A stretch of 51,185 nucleotides of DNA. It comes from Elusimicrobia bacterium UBA6262. GTDB lineage: Bacteria > CAYTYR01 > UBA6262. The notes under the pieces were generated by a model that saw only the letters and a list, made by a program, of their open reading frames with translations, did not search any database and had not been told where the DNA came from. Positions 32,501 through 40,609 of this stretch are shown piece after piece (the stretch's first letter is position 1; every line of letters starts with the position of its first letter). A program made the position numbers and the translations under genes. The DNA lies in NCBI GenBank assembly GCA_002441095.1, contig DJVG01000064.1:1-51185 (forward strand). The letters are read 5' to 3'.

Positions 32501-32652
32501 TACGCGGTAATAACGGTCAGCATAGGTAAGGTGATCTCCGGCATCAGGTCCACCGGGATCTTTGCCAAAGAGATAAAAGACAAGATCAACAGGACTACAT
32601 ATATAATAAAAGTAAATATTGGCCTCTTAACACAGAATTCCGTAATTCTCAT
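29542..32652 (-). CDS. RND efflux transporter (AcrB/HAE1-like inner-membrane pump)
   Basis: 1036 residues, the normal length for a tripartite RND pump: 12 membrane helices with two large periplasmic loops after TM1 and TM7. The N-terminal KRPIFTFIIYVVLLI, the TM4 proton-relay region IAIGMVVDNAVVVIDN, and the second-half GLIMLVGIVVNNAIVLVD are clear. It exports drugs, dyes or lipids using the proton (or ion) gradient. It overlaps the adaptor gene by four bases (ATGA). Confidence 0.97.
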   Translation of the reverse strand: MRITEFCVKRPIFTFIIYVVLLILSFISLAKIPVDLMPEITLPMLTVITAYPGANAQDIETKVTKTIEDAVRTVPGIDSVESTSKEGASVVLAKFDWGTSLDTASNDIRDRLEFVKSRLPDDADAPRVIKFNTSAIPILFMGANAKESYDRLNDIMEKDIADQLRSVPGVGAVYVRGGRIREIQIILDINKMNAYNISLSQVTDKIQQENVTVPAGAVYEGKKKYSLRVPGEYATVPELSRTLLAYRQGKPVYVRDIAEVKDDFQEAIKRVHVNQKSGGFIVVQKQSGSNTVTVAKGVRAKLATILQTLPKDVDVKILMDNSDFIVNSINSLKTSIYWGGFLVVLVLLFFLRNVRASFIAAVEIPTSLLVAFIFVYFNGWTINVLTLASLAIAIGMVVDNAVVVIDNIYRHLYEGERPQESAIFGTGEISAAILGSTLTTVVIFLPLIFVGGFLQVYFKQLASIVTITLMASLFVAYTLSPMLAGKMLSQKTMHLNGNSNGNKLVDRFFRWSEKWFERLDEKYRQILSWALGNRKKVIGGAIAIFVFSLLLFPLVGTEFFPREDQGFLRLRVELPRGTDVNETEKAVSRIEQILQEEVPELRMLMVDMGESREAMGSVQGGRKELSSAADFFGKLVPKNQRKRSDLEIIEAIRPKVEKIPGLVKVNFSSQDPMEQAIMGSGKPLTIELYGDDLAKGADLSGQISGMMAKVKGVKDIEVSFEQGNPEIWVRVDRDKATSLGLSVGYIANIVRGTFYGVTVSKFRDQDNEYDIFMNLNKAERTSLANLLNLPILLPSGKTIPLGNVATLERQFGPLEILRKDGTRMIRIDAGVFGRSLGEITSDVENLLQKKVMPRGFTYKFGGTIKEQKSSFTDLFFAFVLGVLLVYLIMAAQFESLRDPFIIMFSVPFAITGVIWGLLVAGLSFNVMTFLGLIMLVGIVVNNAIVLVDYTNILRARGIELFAAVQKSGKSRLRPVLMTTITTLFGLVPMAFSRGEGSESWSPMGVALIGGLTVSTLITLIFVPVLYTIFEQKFRRH

Positions 32653-33545
32653 TGTCCGACCTCCACTTTGACCCCATCCCGCAGGTTATCCTGGCCGACG
32701 ACTACGATTTGCTCTCCGACTTTCAAGCCAGAGGTGATCTCTATATCGTTTTCTTGTATTAATCCTGTCTGGACCGGCCGTTTGGCTGCAACCCGGCCAT
32801 TACTGACATAGACAAAACTGCTGCCTTGTTCTTTAATTACTGCTTCCAGCGGGACCAGGATACCTTGGTAGGCTTTTTCAATAATCCGTCCTTGAGCAAA
32901 CATGCCGGTCTTGAACTTGCCTTCTTTGTTGTCAATCCTGATATTCACCTCGGCGGTCCTGGTATAAGGATCAATCTTCGCTTTAACCATATCCACCAAG
33001 CCATTAAATTCACGGCCAGGATAGGCATCGATTTTCACTTTAGCCAGATCGTTTTTCCTGATCCGGTGCAGATCTTTTTCGGGAATATTTGCTACTACCT
33101 TAATAATGCTGGTATCAGCCACACTGCCCAGGGAATTTTCAGGACCTATTTTAGCCCCCAAGTCGACCAGGTACCCGGTAAAAACGCCGCTGATCGGAGC
33201 GGTGATCTCCACTTCCTTATAGTCCATCGCTGGTTCATCCCGGTCCAACAGGGCTATGGTTTGGCCGGCTTGCACTTTAGCTCCCTCATCAGCTACCTTC
33301 TTGATGAGTTTTCCTGAAACCTTAGGATAAATATTCGCTTCATTAAGACCGCGCACTTCACCGACAAAATTTACCAATGACTCGATGTTGCCAACCCGGA
33401 CCGCAGCCAGGCGTACCGGGATGACAACTTCCTGGATGACCTGTCTTTTCTCGCTTCTTTTCCGCTGGATCAACTGCCCCAGGCGAATCATCACAATAAG
33501 CGCCAGGATGACCGCGACTACAATTACTATTCTTTTTATCTTCAT
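32649..33545 (-). CDS. RND periplasmic adaptor protein (MFP)
   Basis: 298 residues with an N-terminal membrane anchor (about 4-24), lipoyl half-motifs (ISGVFTGYLVDLGAKIG; GKLIKKVADEGAKVQAGQT), and beta-barrel and membrane-proximal domains. The helical hairpin is very short, so it is smaller than AcrA. It links the RND pump and TolC-like channel of the same operon. A GC-rich element separates it from the upstream TolC-like gene. Confidence 0.93.
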   Translation of the reverse strand: MKIKRIVIVVAVILALIVMIRLGQLIQRKRSEKRQVIQEVVIPVRLAAVRVGNIESLVNFVGEVRGLNEANIYPKVSGKLIKKVADEGAKVQAGQTIALLDRDEPAMDYKEVEITAPISGVFTGYLVDLGAKIGPENSLGSVADTSIIKVVANIPEKDLHRIRKNDLAKVKIDAYPGREFNGLVDMVKAKIDPYTRTAEVNIRIDNKEGKFKTGMFAQGRIIEKAYQGILVPLEAVIKEQGSSFVYVSNGRVAAKRPVQTGLIQENDIEITSGLKVGEQIVVVGQDNLRDGVKVEVGQ

Positions 33546-33558
33546 TTTTCCTCCATTT

Positions 33559-33625
33559 AATCTGTGCTGTGCCCGCCAAAGCTCTTTAGCCCGCCAGAGC
33601 CCGCTGGAGGGTAGTAGCGGATAAT
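33559..33625. repeat. 67-bp GC-rich dispersed element, copy B
   Basis: Opposite orientation to copy A (17216-17282) and alignable along its whole length with scattered substitutions. It lies between the TolC-like and adaptor genes. Confidence 0.85.
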
Positions 33626-33630
33626 TAAAA

Positions 33631-34953
33631 CTACTCTAATGTTTCTCCAATGACTTTTTCCACCTTGGCCTGGGCCATGATATATTCATAGGCAGCCTGG
33701 TAATAATTGGTTTCTGCCTGGGTCAGGGTCAACTCAGCGTCCCGCACTTCAATATCACTCATTAACCCCAGCTTATAACGCTGTTGGGCAATGCGCAAGT
33801 TATCCTTGGCTGTATCCACATTCTCGCTTTGCCCGGCAATATTATCTTTGGCCTGGTCCAGGGTAAAATAGGCTTGTTTCACTTCGATCTTTATATTGTC
33901 AATTAATTGATCTTTGGTTAAAAGTATTTGCTCTTTTTGCGATTCAGCCTGCGCGATCCTGGCCTTAGTGGTAAACCCTTCAAATAAAGGGATGGTCAAA
34001 GATACAGTAGTCGTCCAGCTATTGGTCCAAACCTGGTCAGCGCTTAAGCCAGAAGAGTTTTGCCGCGAAAAAACCGAATTGAGCAGTAAATTTGGCCAAT
34101 GGCCGCTGCGCGCTAATGATACCAAGCTATTAGCAGCTTCTTCTTGCAGCAGTGCTTGTCGGAGTTCTATCCTTTTGCCCAAGGCCTGGCTCAAACCCGT
34201 TTCATAATCCTGCACTGGTTTTTCCACATAATCGAGCTGGCCGGTAAACTCTGTTTTTAAGGCCGGCTCCACCCCTAATATGTTAATCAAGGCATTGACA
34301 TTTATTATTAAATTATTGCGCGCTTTGATCAAGTTAGTTTTCTGATTGGCCAACTGCACTTTCACGCGGCTGACATCATAATTAGACATCTTACCTTCAT
34401 TATATAAAGCCTGGCTGACTTTCAGATGTGCCGCTACCACCTCGTAAGCTTCCTGGTTGATCCGTACCATTTGCTGCGCCAGCAATACAGTATAAAAGTT
34501 TTGCTTGACTTGATACAGCAGGTCATCCCTTTGCTTGAGATAATCCCACCTGGCTAACCGCATTCCTATCTCTGCCTGCCGGTTTGACTGGTAGACTTTG
34601 CCGCCCATAAATAAAGGCTGGGTCAAGCTTAATTTGCCTAAATAAGATTCCTTCGCACCCAGGGCTATTTCATTTCCCATAAAATTTACCTTATTTATCT
34701 CATGGTTATAGATATACGCACCCAGAGCGCTGAGATTAGGCCAATAACTGCCGGCAGCTTCACTTTTCCTGACCTTGGCCTGGTTAGTTTTTTCCTGGAA
34801 AAGAAGCAGCTGCTTATTATTTTTCAAAGCAATTTCAATGCATTCTTCCAATCCTAAAACACGCTCCTGGGCATGAACTATAGCAGCTGTCCCCGCGAGT
34901 CCCGCTATTAAGAACAGGATAATTAAGCGAATTAAGTATTTGTTAAAATTCAT
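33631..34953 (-). CDS. TolC-family outer membrane efflux protein (RND operon)
   Basis: 440 residues with signal peptide (about 1-28, ending near VHA). Two OEP repeats with coiled-coil helices (LEECIEIALKNNKQLLLFQ; AQQRYKLGLMSDIEVRDAEL). The channel of the RND system. It starts four bases inside tetR (ATGA). Confidence 0.94.
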   Translation of the reverse strand: MNFNKYLIRLIILFLIAGLAGTAAIVHAQERVLGLEECIEIALKNNKQLLLFQEKTNQAKVRKSEAAGSYWPNLSALGAYIYNHEINKVNFMGNEIALGAKESYLGKLSLTQPLFMGGKVYQSNRQAEIGMRLARWDYLKQRDDLLYQVKQNFYTVLLAQQMVRINQEAYEVVAAHLKVSQALYNEGKMSNYDVSRVKVQLANQKTNLIKARNNLIINVNALINILGVEPALKTEFTGQLDYVEKPVQDYETGLSQALGKRIELRQALLQEEAANSLVSLARSGHWPNLLLNSVFSRQNSSGLSADQVWTNSWTTTVSLTIPLFEGFTTKARIAQAESQKEQILLTKDQLIDNIKIEVKQAYFTLDQAKDNIAGQSENVDTAKDNLRIAQQRYKLGLMSDIEVRDAELTLTQAETNYYQAAYEYIMAQAKVEKVIGETLE

Positions 34954-35564
34954 GCTTTGGCTCCTTCCAGGAAAACTTCAAGGATAAACTGTTTTTCCTT
35001 GGCCCGAAACTTTCTAGCCTTCTCAAACATAGCCCGCATAATGAACATTTGCACCATTCCCCCTAAACCTAAGGCTAATAATTCCGGGGATTCTTTTTTC
35101 AAGATCTTTTCCTTAACCCCCTGCTTCATAATGGCGATCAAATATGACAATATTCGCTTCATTTCCTTCATGGCTTGTTCATGAATATTTTTTTGTATAT
35201 CAGTACATAAGACATCCCGTTCCAGCATCATGACTATGGTCCAGAGATCCCGGTTTTGTTCAAAATAATCAAAATTGTGCCCAATATAAGCCTTCAGCTT
35301 CTCCAGGCAACCGATATTTTGCTCCAATATGCTCCGGACCAAGGCGGCCCGGTCATTCAACCCCTTTTCGATCAGGGCCATAAACATTTTTTCCTTGCTG
35401 GGGAAATAGAGATACAATGCACCTTTGCTGATCCCCGCTGTTTCAGCCACGTCATCCATGGTGGTCCGGTGAAATCCCTTACGGGTAAAGATAGTCCTGG
35501 CCGCTGTCAGCAATTCTGTTTTGCGCCAGAGGGCCTCTCGTTCCTTGAGTTTGCTTTTAGTCAT
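34950..35564 (-). CDS. TetR/AcrR-family repressor
   Basis: 204 residues. N-terminal helix-turn-helix: LLTAARTIFTRKGFHRTTMDDVAETAGISKGALYLYFPSKE (first 50 residues or so); the C-terminal ligand domain is divergent. First gene of the RND operon, so it probably represses its own operon until an inducer binds. A perfect palindrome lies just downstream of its promoter (35588-35613), a likely operator. GGAG precedes ATG 35564. Confidence 0.95.
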   Translation of the reverse strand: MTKSKLKEREALWRKTELLTAARTIFTRKGFHRTTMDDVAETAGISKGALYLYFPSKEKMFMALIEKGLNDRAALVRSILEQNIGCLEKLKAYIGHNFDYFEQNRDLWTIVMMLERDVLCTDIQKNIHEQAMKEMKRILSYLIAIMKQGVKEKILKKESPELLALGLGGMVQMFIMRAMFEKARKFRAKEKQFILEVFLEGAKA

Positions 35565-35587
35565 GGCTTACTCCTTTATGACTACTT

Positions 35588-35613
35588 AGTCAGTTGACTG
35601 ACTGGTCAGTCAA
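35588..35613. promoter_or_regulatory. Probable TetR operator
   Basis: Two overlapping palindromes: arms TTGACTGAC and GTCAGTCAA around TG (35594-35613), and arms AGTCAGT and ACTGACT around TG (35588-35603). They overlie the predicted transcription start of the tetR operon, a classic site for repression. Confidence 0.75.
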
Positions 35614-35618
35614 TAATA

Positions 35619-35647
35619 ATATTACCATGCTGGCCAGGGCTTGTCAA
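35619..35647 (-). promoter_or_regulatory. Sigma-70 promoter of the tetR-RND operon
   Basis: On the minus strand TTGACA (35642-35647), a 17-base spacer and TAATAT (35619-35624), immediately upstream of the palindromic operator. Confidence 0.75.
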
Positions 35648-35690
35648 GCGAATAGCTGGTAAATAAATTACCAAGGATCAATGATTAGTC

Positions 35691-35719
35691 TTGACAATTA
35701 AGGGCAGATAAATTATATT
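35691..35719 (+). promoter_or_regulatory. Sigma-70 promoter of the pilP-like operon
   Basis: TTGACA (35691-35696), a 17-base spacer and TATATT (35714-35719). Transcription would start near 35726, about 22 bases before the TTG start at 35748. Confidence 0.75.
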
Positions 35720-35747
35720 ATAGCTGTACTATATAAGGAGGAAGAAT

Positions 35748-36284
35748 TTGCCGGCTAAAATCAAAGGATATGCCTTGACTAGTTCAGCAGTCCGCAGAAT
35801 TCTTATGGCCTTATTTTTCCTAAGCCTGCCTAGTGTCCTTTGGGCTGTGCCTTCGACCGCAATTCCCGCCTTGCCTGAAGCTGCGACCCCAATTTTCGTC
35901 AGCACCACTACGATCACTTTGCCTATCCCGCAAAGCCAGGAATTACCGGATAGGAGTACTTGGCGCAAAAATCCTTTCATGCCGCTCCTGGGCATGACCC
36001 GGGAACAAAAAGTTAAGGCCAAGGCACCGGTAGCCGGCCCGATTGATGTGCTCCAGCTGAGGGATATGGAGCTTATTGGCATTGTGAAAGATGCCATAGA
36101 ATATTCAGGGATCTTCAGGAATACCATGAACGGTAAAGTATATATTACCCAGAATAGCAGGTTAATTGATAAAAGAAATAGGGTCATAAAGAATATCCAG
36201 GTTGCCCGGGTCGATGAAAATAGTGTCGTAATGAGGCAAGGAAAACAAGAATTACTATACCAGCTCAGGAAAGCAAGAGAATGA
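35748..36284 (+). CDS. PilP-like pilus/secretion lipoprotein-type accessory protein
   Basis: 178 residues from TTG 35748, five bases after GGAGG. Signal peptide or anchor (about 15-33, ending LWA), a proline-rich linker, then the TWRKNPFMP motif typical of PilP/GspC homology-region proteins and a compact beta-domain (LRDMELIGIVKDAIEYSGIF, VYITQNSRLI). PilP couples the inner-membrane assembly to the PilQ secretin, which is the next gene (four-base overlap). The family match is weak but the context is strong. Confidence 0.75.
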   Translation: MPAKIKGYALTSSAVRRILMALFFLSLPSVLWAVPSTAIPALPEAATPIFVSTTTITLPIPQSQELPDRSTWRKNPFMPLLGMTREQKVKAKAPVAGPIDVLQLRDMELIGIVKDAIEYSGIFRNTMNGKVYITQNSRLIDKRNRVIKNIQVARVDENSVVMRQGKQELLYQLRKARE

Positions 36285-37927
36285 GCAAGAAAATAATCCT
36301 CTTATTTCTATATTGCGCTCTGGTCAGCGGATTAGGGACCGTCTCTCCTGTGACCGCGGCCGAAACAGGCCCGGTACTACTACGAACGATCTCTACCAAG
36401 GCGGAAGCCTCTTTGTTCAAGGTCATTCTCCAGTTATCCGGACCGGTAAAAACCAGGGATTTTGTTCTAAGCGAATCTGGTACAATGTTAGTGCTCGATC
36501 TTTACAATACCAAGCATGCTTCTTCTTTGAAGAACTTAAAAATAGATCTTGCCCCGATCCTGCGTCTGCGTTCGGCACAATATAAAATTGCGCCGCAGCC
36601 CATTACCAGGGTAGTTCTTGACCTGACCGAGAAGCCAGTCTATGAAATCAAGCCGCTGGCAGACGGATTAGAGATCGCCGTCATGATCAACCAGGTTGCT
36701 GCCCCAAAAACAGACCCGGAAGCGGCAGAGCCGCCTTTTGAGCCGATACCGGTTAAATCGCCAGAGCCAGTGGCGGCAGTCTCACCAGAGCCAGCGCTAT
36801 CAGTCCAGGACGAGATCAATGCACCCCGGCTGTTTTCTTTTGATTTTGAAAACGCCGATGTCAAGGATGTCCTCTACGCCTTAGGATTAAAAAAAGGCAT
36901 CAATATCATTATCGATGAAGACGTGACCGGCCAGATAAGTATCAGCTTGAACAATATTTCGTTTGAAGATTCCCTGGACACGATCCTGAAGATAAAAAGC
37001 CTCTCCCTGACCAAGATCAGCGACCAGGTTATCAGGATCTCCAAAAAGGAAAAAGCTGACCTGGTCACCACCTTCGTACAACTTAAGTTTGGCCGGGCTG
37101 AAGATACTGCGCCCCTGGTCACCCCCTTACTCTCCGCTAAAGGGAATATCCAGGCAGATAAACGCACCAATAGTCTTTTGATAACTGATTCTTTGAATAA
37201 TATCCAGGTAATAACTGATGCGATCAGCAAAATGGACCTCAAGCCTAATGTAGTGGAGATCAAGGCTGAGATCGTGGAAGTAGACACCAATGCTTTAAGA
37301 GAACTGGGTATTAACTGGACGGCTCAAAAGAGAACCACAGAAAGCCCCTTCGCTGTAGCCACTAAGACTGAAGGTACTTTAAGCATCGAACTTGGGACCG
37401 TGATCGATAAGGTCGCAGTGAATGCCACGCTCAGCATGCTTGGCCGGAAAGGGAAAAGCAAACTGCTTTCCTCTCCCAGTATCACGACAGTTGATAACCA
37501 GGTAGCCAAGATCATAATCGGCGATAAGGTCCCGTATGAAAAGAAAACCATCTCCAGTTCTGCCGCGGGAGAGACAGCATCAGAATCAACGATAGAGTTC
37601 CTGGATATTGGTATTAAGCTCGAAGTTACTCCGACTATAAATATCCATAAACAGATCACCATGAAAATACGTCCGGAAGTAAGTTCCTATACTCCTTCAA
37701 ACCTTGGCCCAGTCGTGCATACCAGGGAAGCAGAGACCACGATCATGGTCAATAACGGGGAAACCATCGTTATTGGAGGATTAATGAGTGAAACCAATAT
37801 TGACACTCTCCAGGTGGTACCTTTCCTCGGTGATATTCCTATTTTAGGCTGGCTGTTCAAGCAGTCTTCTAAAAGCACCGGAAAGACAGAATTGCTGATC
37901 TTTATTACACCGCGCTTGCTGGAATAA
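36281..37927 (+). CDS. PilQ-like secretin with AMIN domain
   Basis: 548 residues: signal peptide (about 1-27), an AMIN peptidoglycan-binding domain (about 35-140), a proline-rich linker, secretin N domains (FDFENADVKDVLYALGLKKGINIIID onward, about 185-330) and the C-terminal beta-barrel secretin domain ending VPFLGDIPILGWLFK and TELLIFITPRL. It forms the outer-membrane pore of type IV pili or a type II secretion-like machine. Shorter than most PilQ (one AMIN domain). pilM, pilN and pilO are not in the window. Confidence 0.92.
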   Translation: MSKKIILLFLYCALVSGLGTVSPVTAAETGPVLLRTISTKAEASLFKVILQLSGPVKTRDFVLSESGTMLVLDLYNTKHASSLKNLKIDLAPILRLRSAQYKIAPQPITRVVLDLTEKPVYEIKPLADGLEIAVMINQVAAPKTDPEAAEPPFEPIPVKSPEPVAAVSPEPALSVQDEINAPRLFSFDFENADVKDVLYALGLKKGINIIIDEDVTGQISISLNNISFEDSLDTILKIKSLSLTKISDQVIRISKKEKADLVTTFVQLKFGRAEDTAPLVTPLLSAKGNIQADKRTNSLLITDSLNNIQVITDAISKMDLKPNVVEIKAEIVEVDTNALRELGINWTAQKRTTESPFAVATKTEGTLSIELGTVIDKVAVNATLSMLGRKGKSKLLSSPSITTVDNQVAKIIIGDKVPYEKKTISSSAAGETASESTIEFLDIGIKLEVTPTINIHKQITMKIRPEVSSYTPSNLGPVVHTREAETTIMVNNGETIVIGGLMSETNIDTLQVVPFLGDIPILGWLFKQSSKSTGKTELLIFITPRLLE

Positions 37928-37934
37928 TACCCAC

Positions 37935-39077
37935 ATGCTTTGTCCCAACTGCCAGAAACCCCTGCATACCTTAAATTATCATAGTATCATTATTGACCTG
38001 TGCCCGCTTTGCGGCGGCCTCTGGTTTGACCCCAAAGAATTACCAGCTTATCTTGAAACGTTCCGCGCCATACATGAATTTCCCCCTTTAACTTTAACCG
38101 AAACTATCCAGAAACCCCAAAATATCTATACCCTGAATGAACAGCGCAAAAAATGTCCCCGCTGTGTGCTGCCCATGAACAAATTTAATTATGCTTATAA
38201 TTCAAATGTTTTTTTAGACCGTTGCCCGGCCTGCCAGGGAATATGGACGGATCGCAACGAAATTGCCAAAGCAGTCAGGTTTAACCAGGGCAATCCATTG
38301 ATCAACAAATTAGCTGAGGCCATGGTCCGGGAACAGAAAGACTTCCAGCAACAGATGGATACCCTGAAATATTTATCCAGCCTGGCTAGCAGCGCGCCAT
38401 TATTTTTCTTTTTGCCTAAAATCATTCTCCCTTTGGCTGATGATAATCCCCGGACTTCTGTTCCCTGGGTGACCTTGTCGTTAATTGGCCTGAACCTGGT
38501 GATTTTTACTAGTCAGGCAGTATTCCTGCCCCTGGCGGAATGGCCGCTCCTTTACGAGCGCTTCGGCTTAGTTCCTGCCCGCTATATTGCCGGAAGCAGA
38601 GATATCAGCATAATTACGGCTTTATTCCTGCATGGTGGATTATTTCATTTGTTGGGCAACATGTTCTTTCTCTGGCTCTTTGGCGATAATGTAGAGGAGA
38701 GGTTTGGGAAAATAAAATTCCTGCTGTTTTACCTGAGCTGCGGTTTTCTGGCAAACTGGGGACACGTTTATCTTAATCAGACCAGCACTGCCCCGTTGAT
38801 CGGTGCCAGCGGAGCCATCAGCGGGATAATGGGAGCGTACTTGATCCTGTTCCCAAAAATCAAGGTCAAGACCTTGCTTTTCTTCAAGATCATCGATATT
38901 CCTGCCGTGGTTTTCTTTATCAGCTGGCTGGGATTACAACTTTTTAATGGCTGGCTGGCAAATTTAACACATCATACCAGTATCGCCTGGTGGGCCCATA
39001 TTGGCGGGTTTGTTTTCGGAGGATCTTTAGTCTATTTCTTCAAGACCGCTAAGATTGGCTTAAAAACAACCACTTAA
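37935..39077 (+). CDS. Rhomboid intramembrane protease fused to two zf-TFIIB zinc ribbons
   Basis: 380 residues. Two N-terminal CxxC...CxxC zinc ribbons of the zf-TFIIB type (LCPNCQKPL...LCPLCGGLWFD, about 2-32; KCPRCVLPM...RCPACQGIWTD, about 73-107), a helical linker, then a rhomboid domain (about 175-370) with HGGLFHLLGNMFFLWLFGDNVE, catalytic serine in GASGAISG and catalytic histidine in AHIGGF. Rhomboids cut substrates within the membrane. It starts seven bases after pilQ, with a weak ribosome binding site, so it is probably in the same transcript. The last 29 bases overlap the convergent gene. Confidence 0.9.
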   Translation: MLCPNCQKPLHTLNYHSIIIDLCPLCGGLWFDPKELPAYLETFRAIHEFPPLTLTETIQKPQNIYTLNEQRKKCPRCVLPMNKFNYAYNSNVFLDRCPACQGIWTDRNEIAKAVRFNQGNPLINKLAEAMVREQKDFQQQMDTLKYLSSLASSAPLFFFLPKIILPLADDNPRTSVPWVTLSLIGLNLVIFTSQAVFLPLAEWPLLYERFGLVPARYIAGSRDISIITALFLHGGLFHLLGNMFFLWLFGDNVEERFGKIKFLLFYLSCGFLANWGHVYLNQTSTAPLIGASGAISGIMGAYLILFPKIKVKTLLFFKIIDIPAVVFFISWLGLQLFNGWLANLTHHTSIAWWAHIGGFVFGGSLVYFFKTAKIGLKTTT

Positions 39078-39522
39078 TCCCTACAACACTGAAGACCAGG
39101 CCGGCATTACAGGTCAGTATCCCGGCCAGGATCGCCAGCATGCTTTTACGCTGGTTCAATCCTAAAACCCTAGCCAGTAATACTCCTCCTAATACACCGC
39201 CGGTAAAAGCCGGCATAGCCACGACAAAAAAGACTCCCCACCCGCCGTATTTTTTAGCGGCTAAAAATGGTTTTGAATGCATGATCTTATGTCTCTGGCT
39301 TTGGTATTTTATTTTCAGGCGCTGCACCCACTTCATCTTGGAAGCCAGCGGACCGAGTAAAAAATAAAAAAGCGGTACTTGTACCACTTCGATAATAAGG
39401 ATATAAAGAAAAACTACCTGCCAGGAACCAAAAAGGGCAATCCCGATCGGGACTGCTCCTTTCCTGCCGGCAGCAATATAGATACCGACTAAAGCCATAA
39501 ATTCGTTGATGCTTTTACCCAT
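39049..39522 (-). CDS. COG2426-type small membrane protein
   Basis: 157 residues with about four membrane helices, including a PAFTGGVLGGVLLARVLGL segment, matching the uncharacterised family annotated as putative small multidrug export protein. No transport function has been shown by sequence. It lies at the end of the nucleoside-salvage operon, eight bases inside the HAD gene, and overlaps the 3' end of the convergent rhomboid gene by 29 bases. Confidence 0.8.
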   Translation of the reverse strand: MGKSINEFMALVGIYIAAGRKGAVPIGIALFGSWQVVFLYILIIEVVQVPLFYFLLGPLASKMKWVQRLKIKYQSQRHKIMHSKPFLAAKKYGGWGVFFVVAMPAFTGGVLGGVLLARVLGLNQRKSMLAILAGILTCNAGLVFSVVGIKWLFLSQS

Positions 39523-40195
39523 TTTCTTTTTCTATAATGTTAATGATCTCTTTTATGTCGTTTATTTCGTAATCTGCGCCGCTTTCTTTGGTTTCAAAAA
39601 GATTACCATAGCGGGCAAAAACCGTTTTCATCCCTACTTGTTTAGCGCCTACGACATCGCGTTCCGCCCAATCTCCCACCATAACCACATGCTGCGGGTC
39701 GAATGACCAAAGTTCTAATAACTTGCGGAATGGTTTAGGGCTGGGCTTCCTTTCACCGGTGTCATCAAAAGTAATAACCTGGTCAAAGACCGGATGCAAA
39801 TTAAATGAGCACAAACGCATCCATACTGCCAGCCGGGGAGCATCACTGATCACGGCCATTTTTATGCCTCGTTTGGCAATACCAATTAAAGTGGACATGA
39901 CATGGGGATACAGAGTCAACGCCCCTTCCTTAGCCCGGCGATAACCGATTATTCCCGCCGCCAGTATTTTATAATCAATCTTGCCAAATTCCTGCAACAA
40001 TATCTTGTCAAATATTTGCTGGTCTTCAATACCTTCAACCGAATACATGTTAAATATCCGGTTGATCATTTGTTCCTTGGAAAGATCCATCCCAGCATCG
40101 ATCATCGCTTCCACTGCTGCTTCTACTGCTACGCGCTTGGCTTTCATGAAATCCCAGAGGGTATTGTCTAGATCAAATACTATGGCTTGGATCAT
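39515..40195 (-). CDS. HAD-superfamily hydrolase
   Basis: 226 residues. Motif I FDLDNTLWD, motif II SDAP, motif III lysine in RKPSPKPF and motif IV GDWAERDVVGAK define a subfamily IA phosphatase with a helical cap (about 15-85). Phosphatase on a small phosphorylated metabolite; in this nucleoside context a nucleotide or pentose phosphate is possible, but not shown. It overlaps cdd by four bases. Confidence 0.9.
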   Translation of the reverse strand: MIQAIVFDLDNTLWDFMKAKRVAVEAAVEAMIDAGMDLSKEQMINRIFNMYSVEGIEDQQIFDKILLQEFGKIDYKILAAGIIGYRRAKEGALTLYPHVMSTLIGIAKRGIKMAVISDAPRLAVWMRLCSFNLHPVFDQVITFDDTGERKPSPKPFRKLLELWSFDPQHVVMVGDWAERDVVGAKQVGMKTVFARYGNLFETKESGADYEINDIKEIINIIEKENG

Positions 40196-40593
40196 ATTTT
40201 TTCCTTTTTTAGCCTGAATGGTTCAGCTAACAGGTTATTCATATTTAAGGCTTTCATTTCCCCTTTTTTGTTTACCAAAATTACTTCTATATTGGGATTG
40301 AACTCAGCTAATACCTGACGGCAGGCGCCACAAGGAGGGGTAAGATCATCCGTCGGCGTAAAGATCACCATAATCTTGAACTTGGTTTCCCCGCTGCTTA
40401 CTGCTTTCACAACCGCTACCTGTTCAGCGCAGATACTCAGCCCGTAGGAGGCATTTTCCACATTACCGCCGGAAAATATCTGGCCAGTGGAGGTTAGCAG
40501 CGCTGCCCCTACTTTAAATTTGGAATATGGGGCATAGGCTTTATCCGCGGCGGCTTTAGCTGCTTGGACCAGTTCCTGTATCTTTTTTTCCAC
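40192..40593 (-). CDS. cdd: Cytidine deaminase
   Basis: Deaminates cytidine and deoxycytidine to uridine forms. 133 residues from GTG 40593 (AGGAGG seven bases upstream), the small tetrameric type. YAPYSKFKVGAAL, NVENASYGLSICAEQ (zinc ligand Cys and catalytic Glu) and PCGACRQVL (two zinc cysteines) are present. Upstream in-frame codons lie inside the kinase gene and were not included. It feeds the pyrimidine phosphorylase of the same cluster. Confidence 0.95.
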   Translation of the reverse strand: MEKKIQELVQAAKAAADKAYAPYSKFKVGAALLTSTGQIFSGGNVENASYGLSICAEQVAVVKAVSSGETKFKIMVIFTPTDDLTPPCGACRQVLAEFNPNIEVILVNKKGEMKALNMNNLLAEPFRLKKEKI

Positions 40594-40609
40594 CGGTGAG
40601 CCTCCTAAA

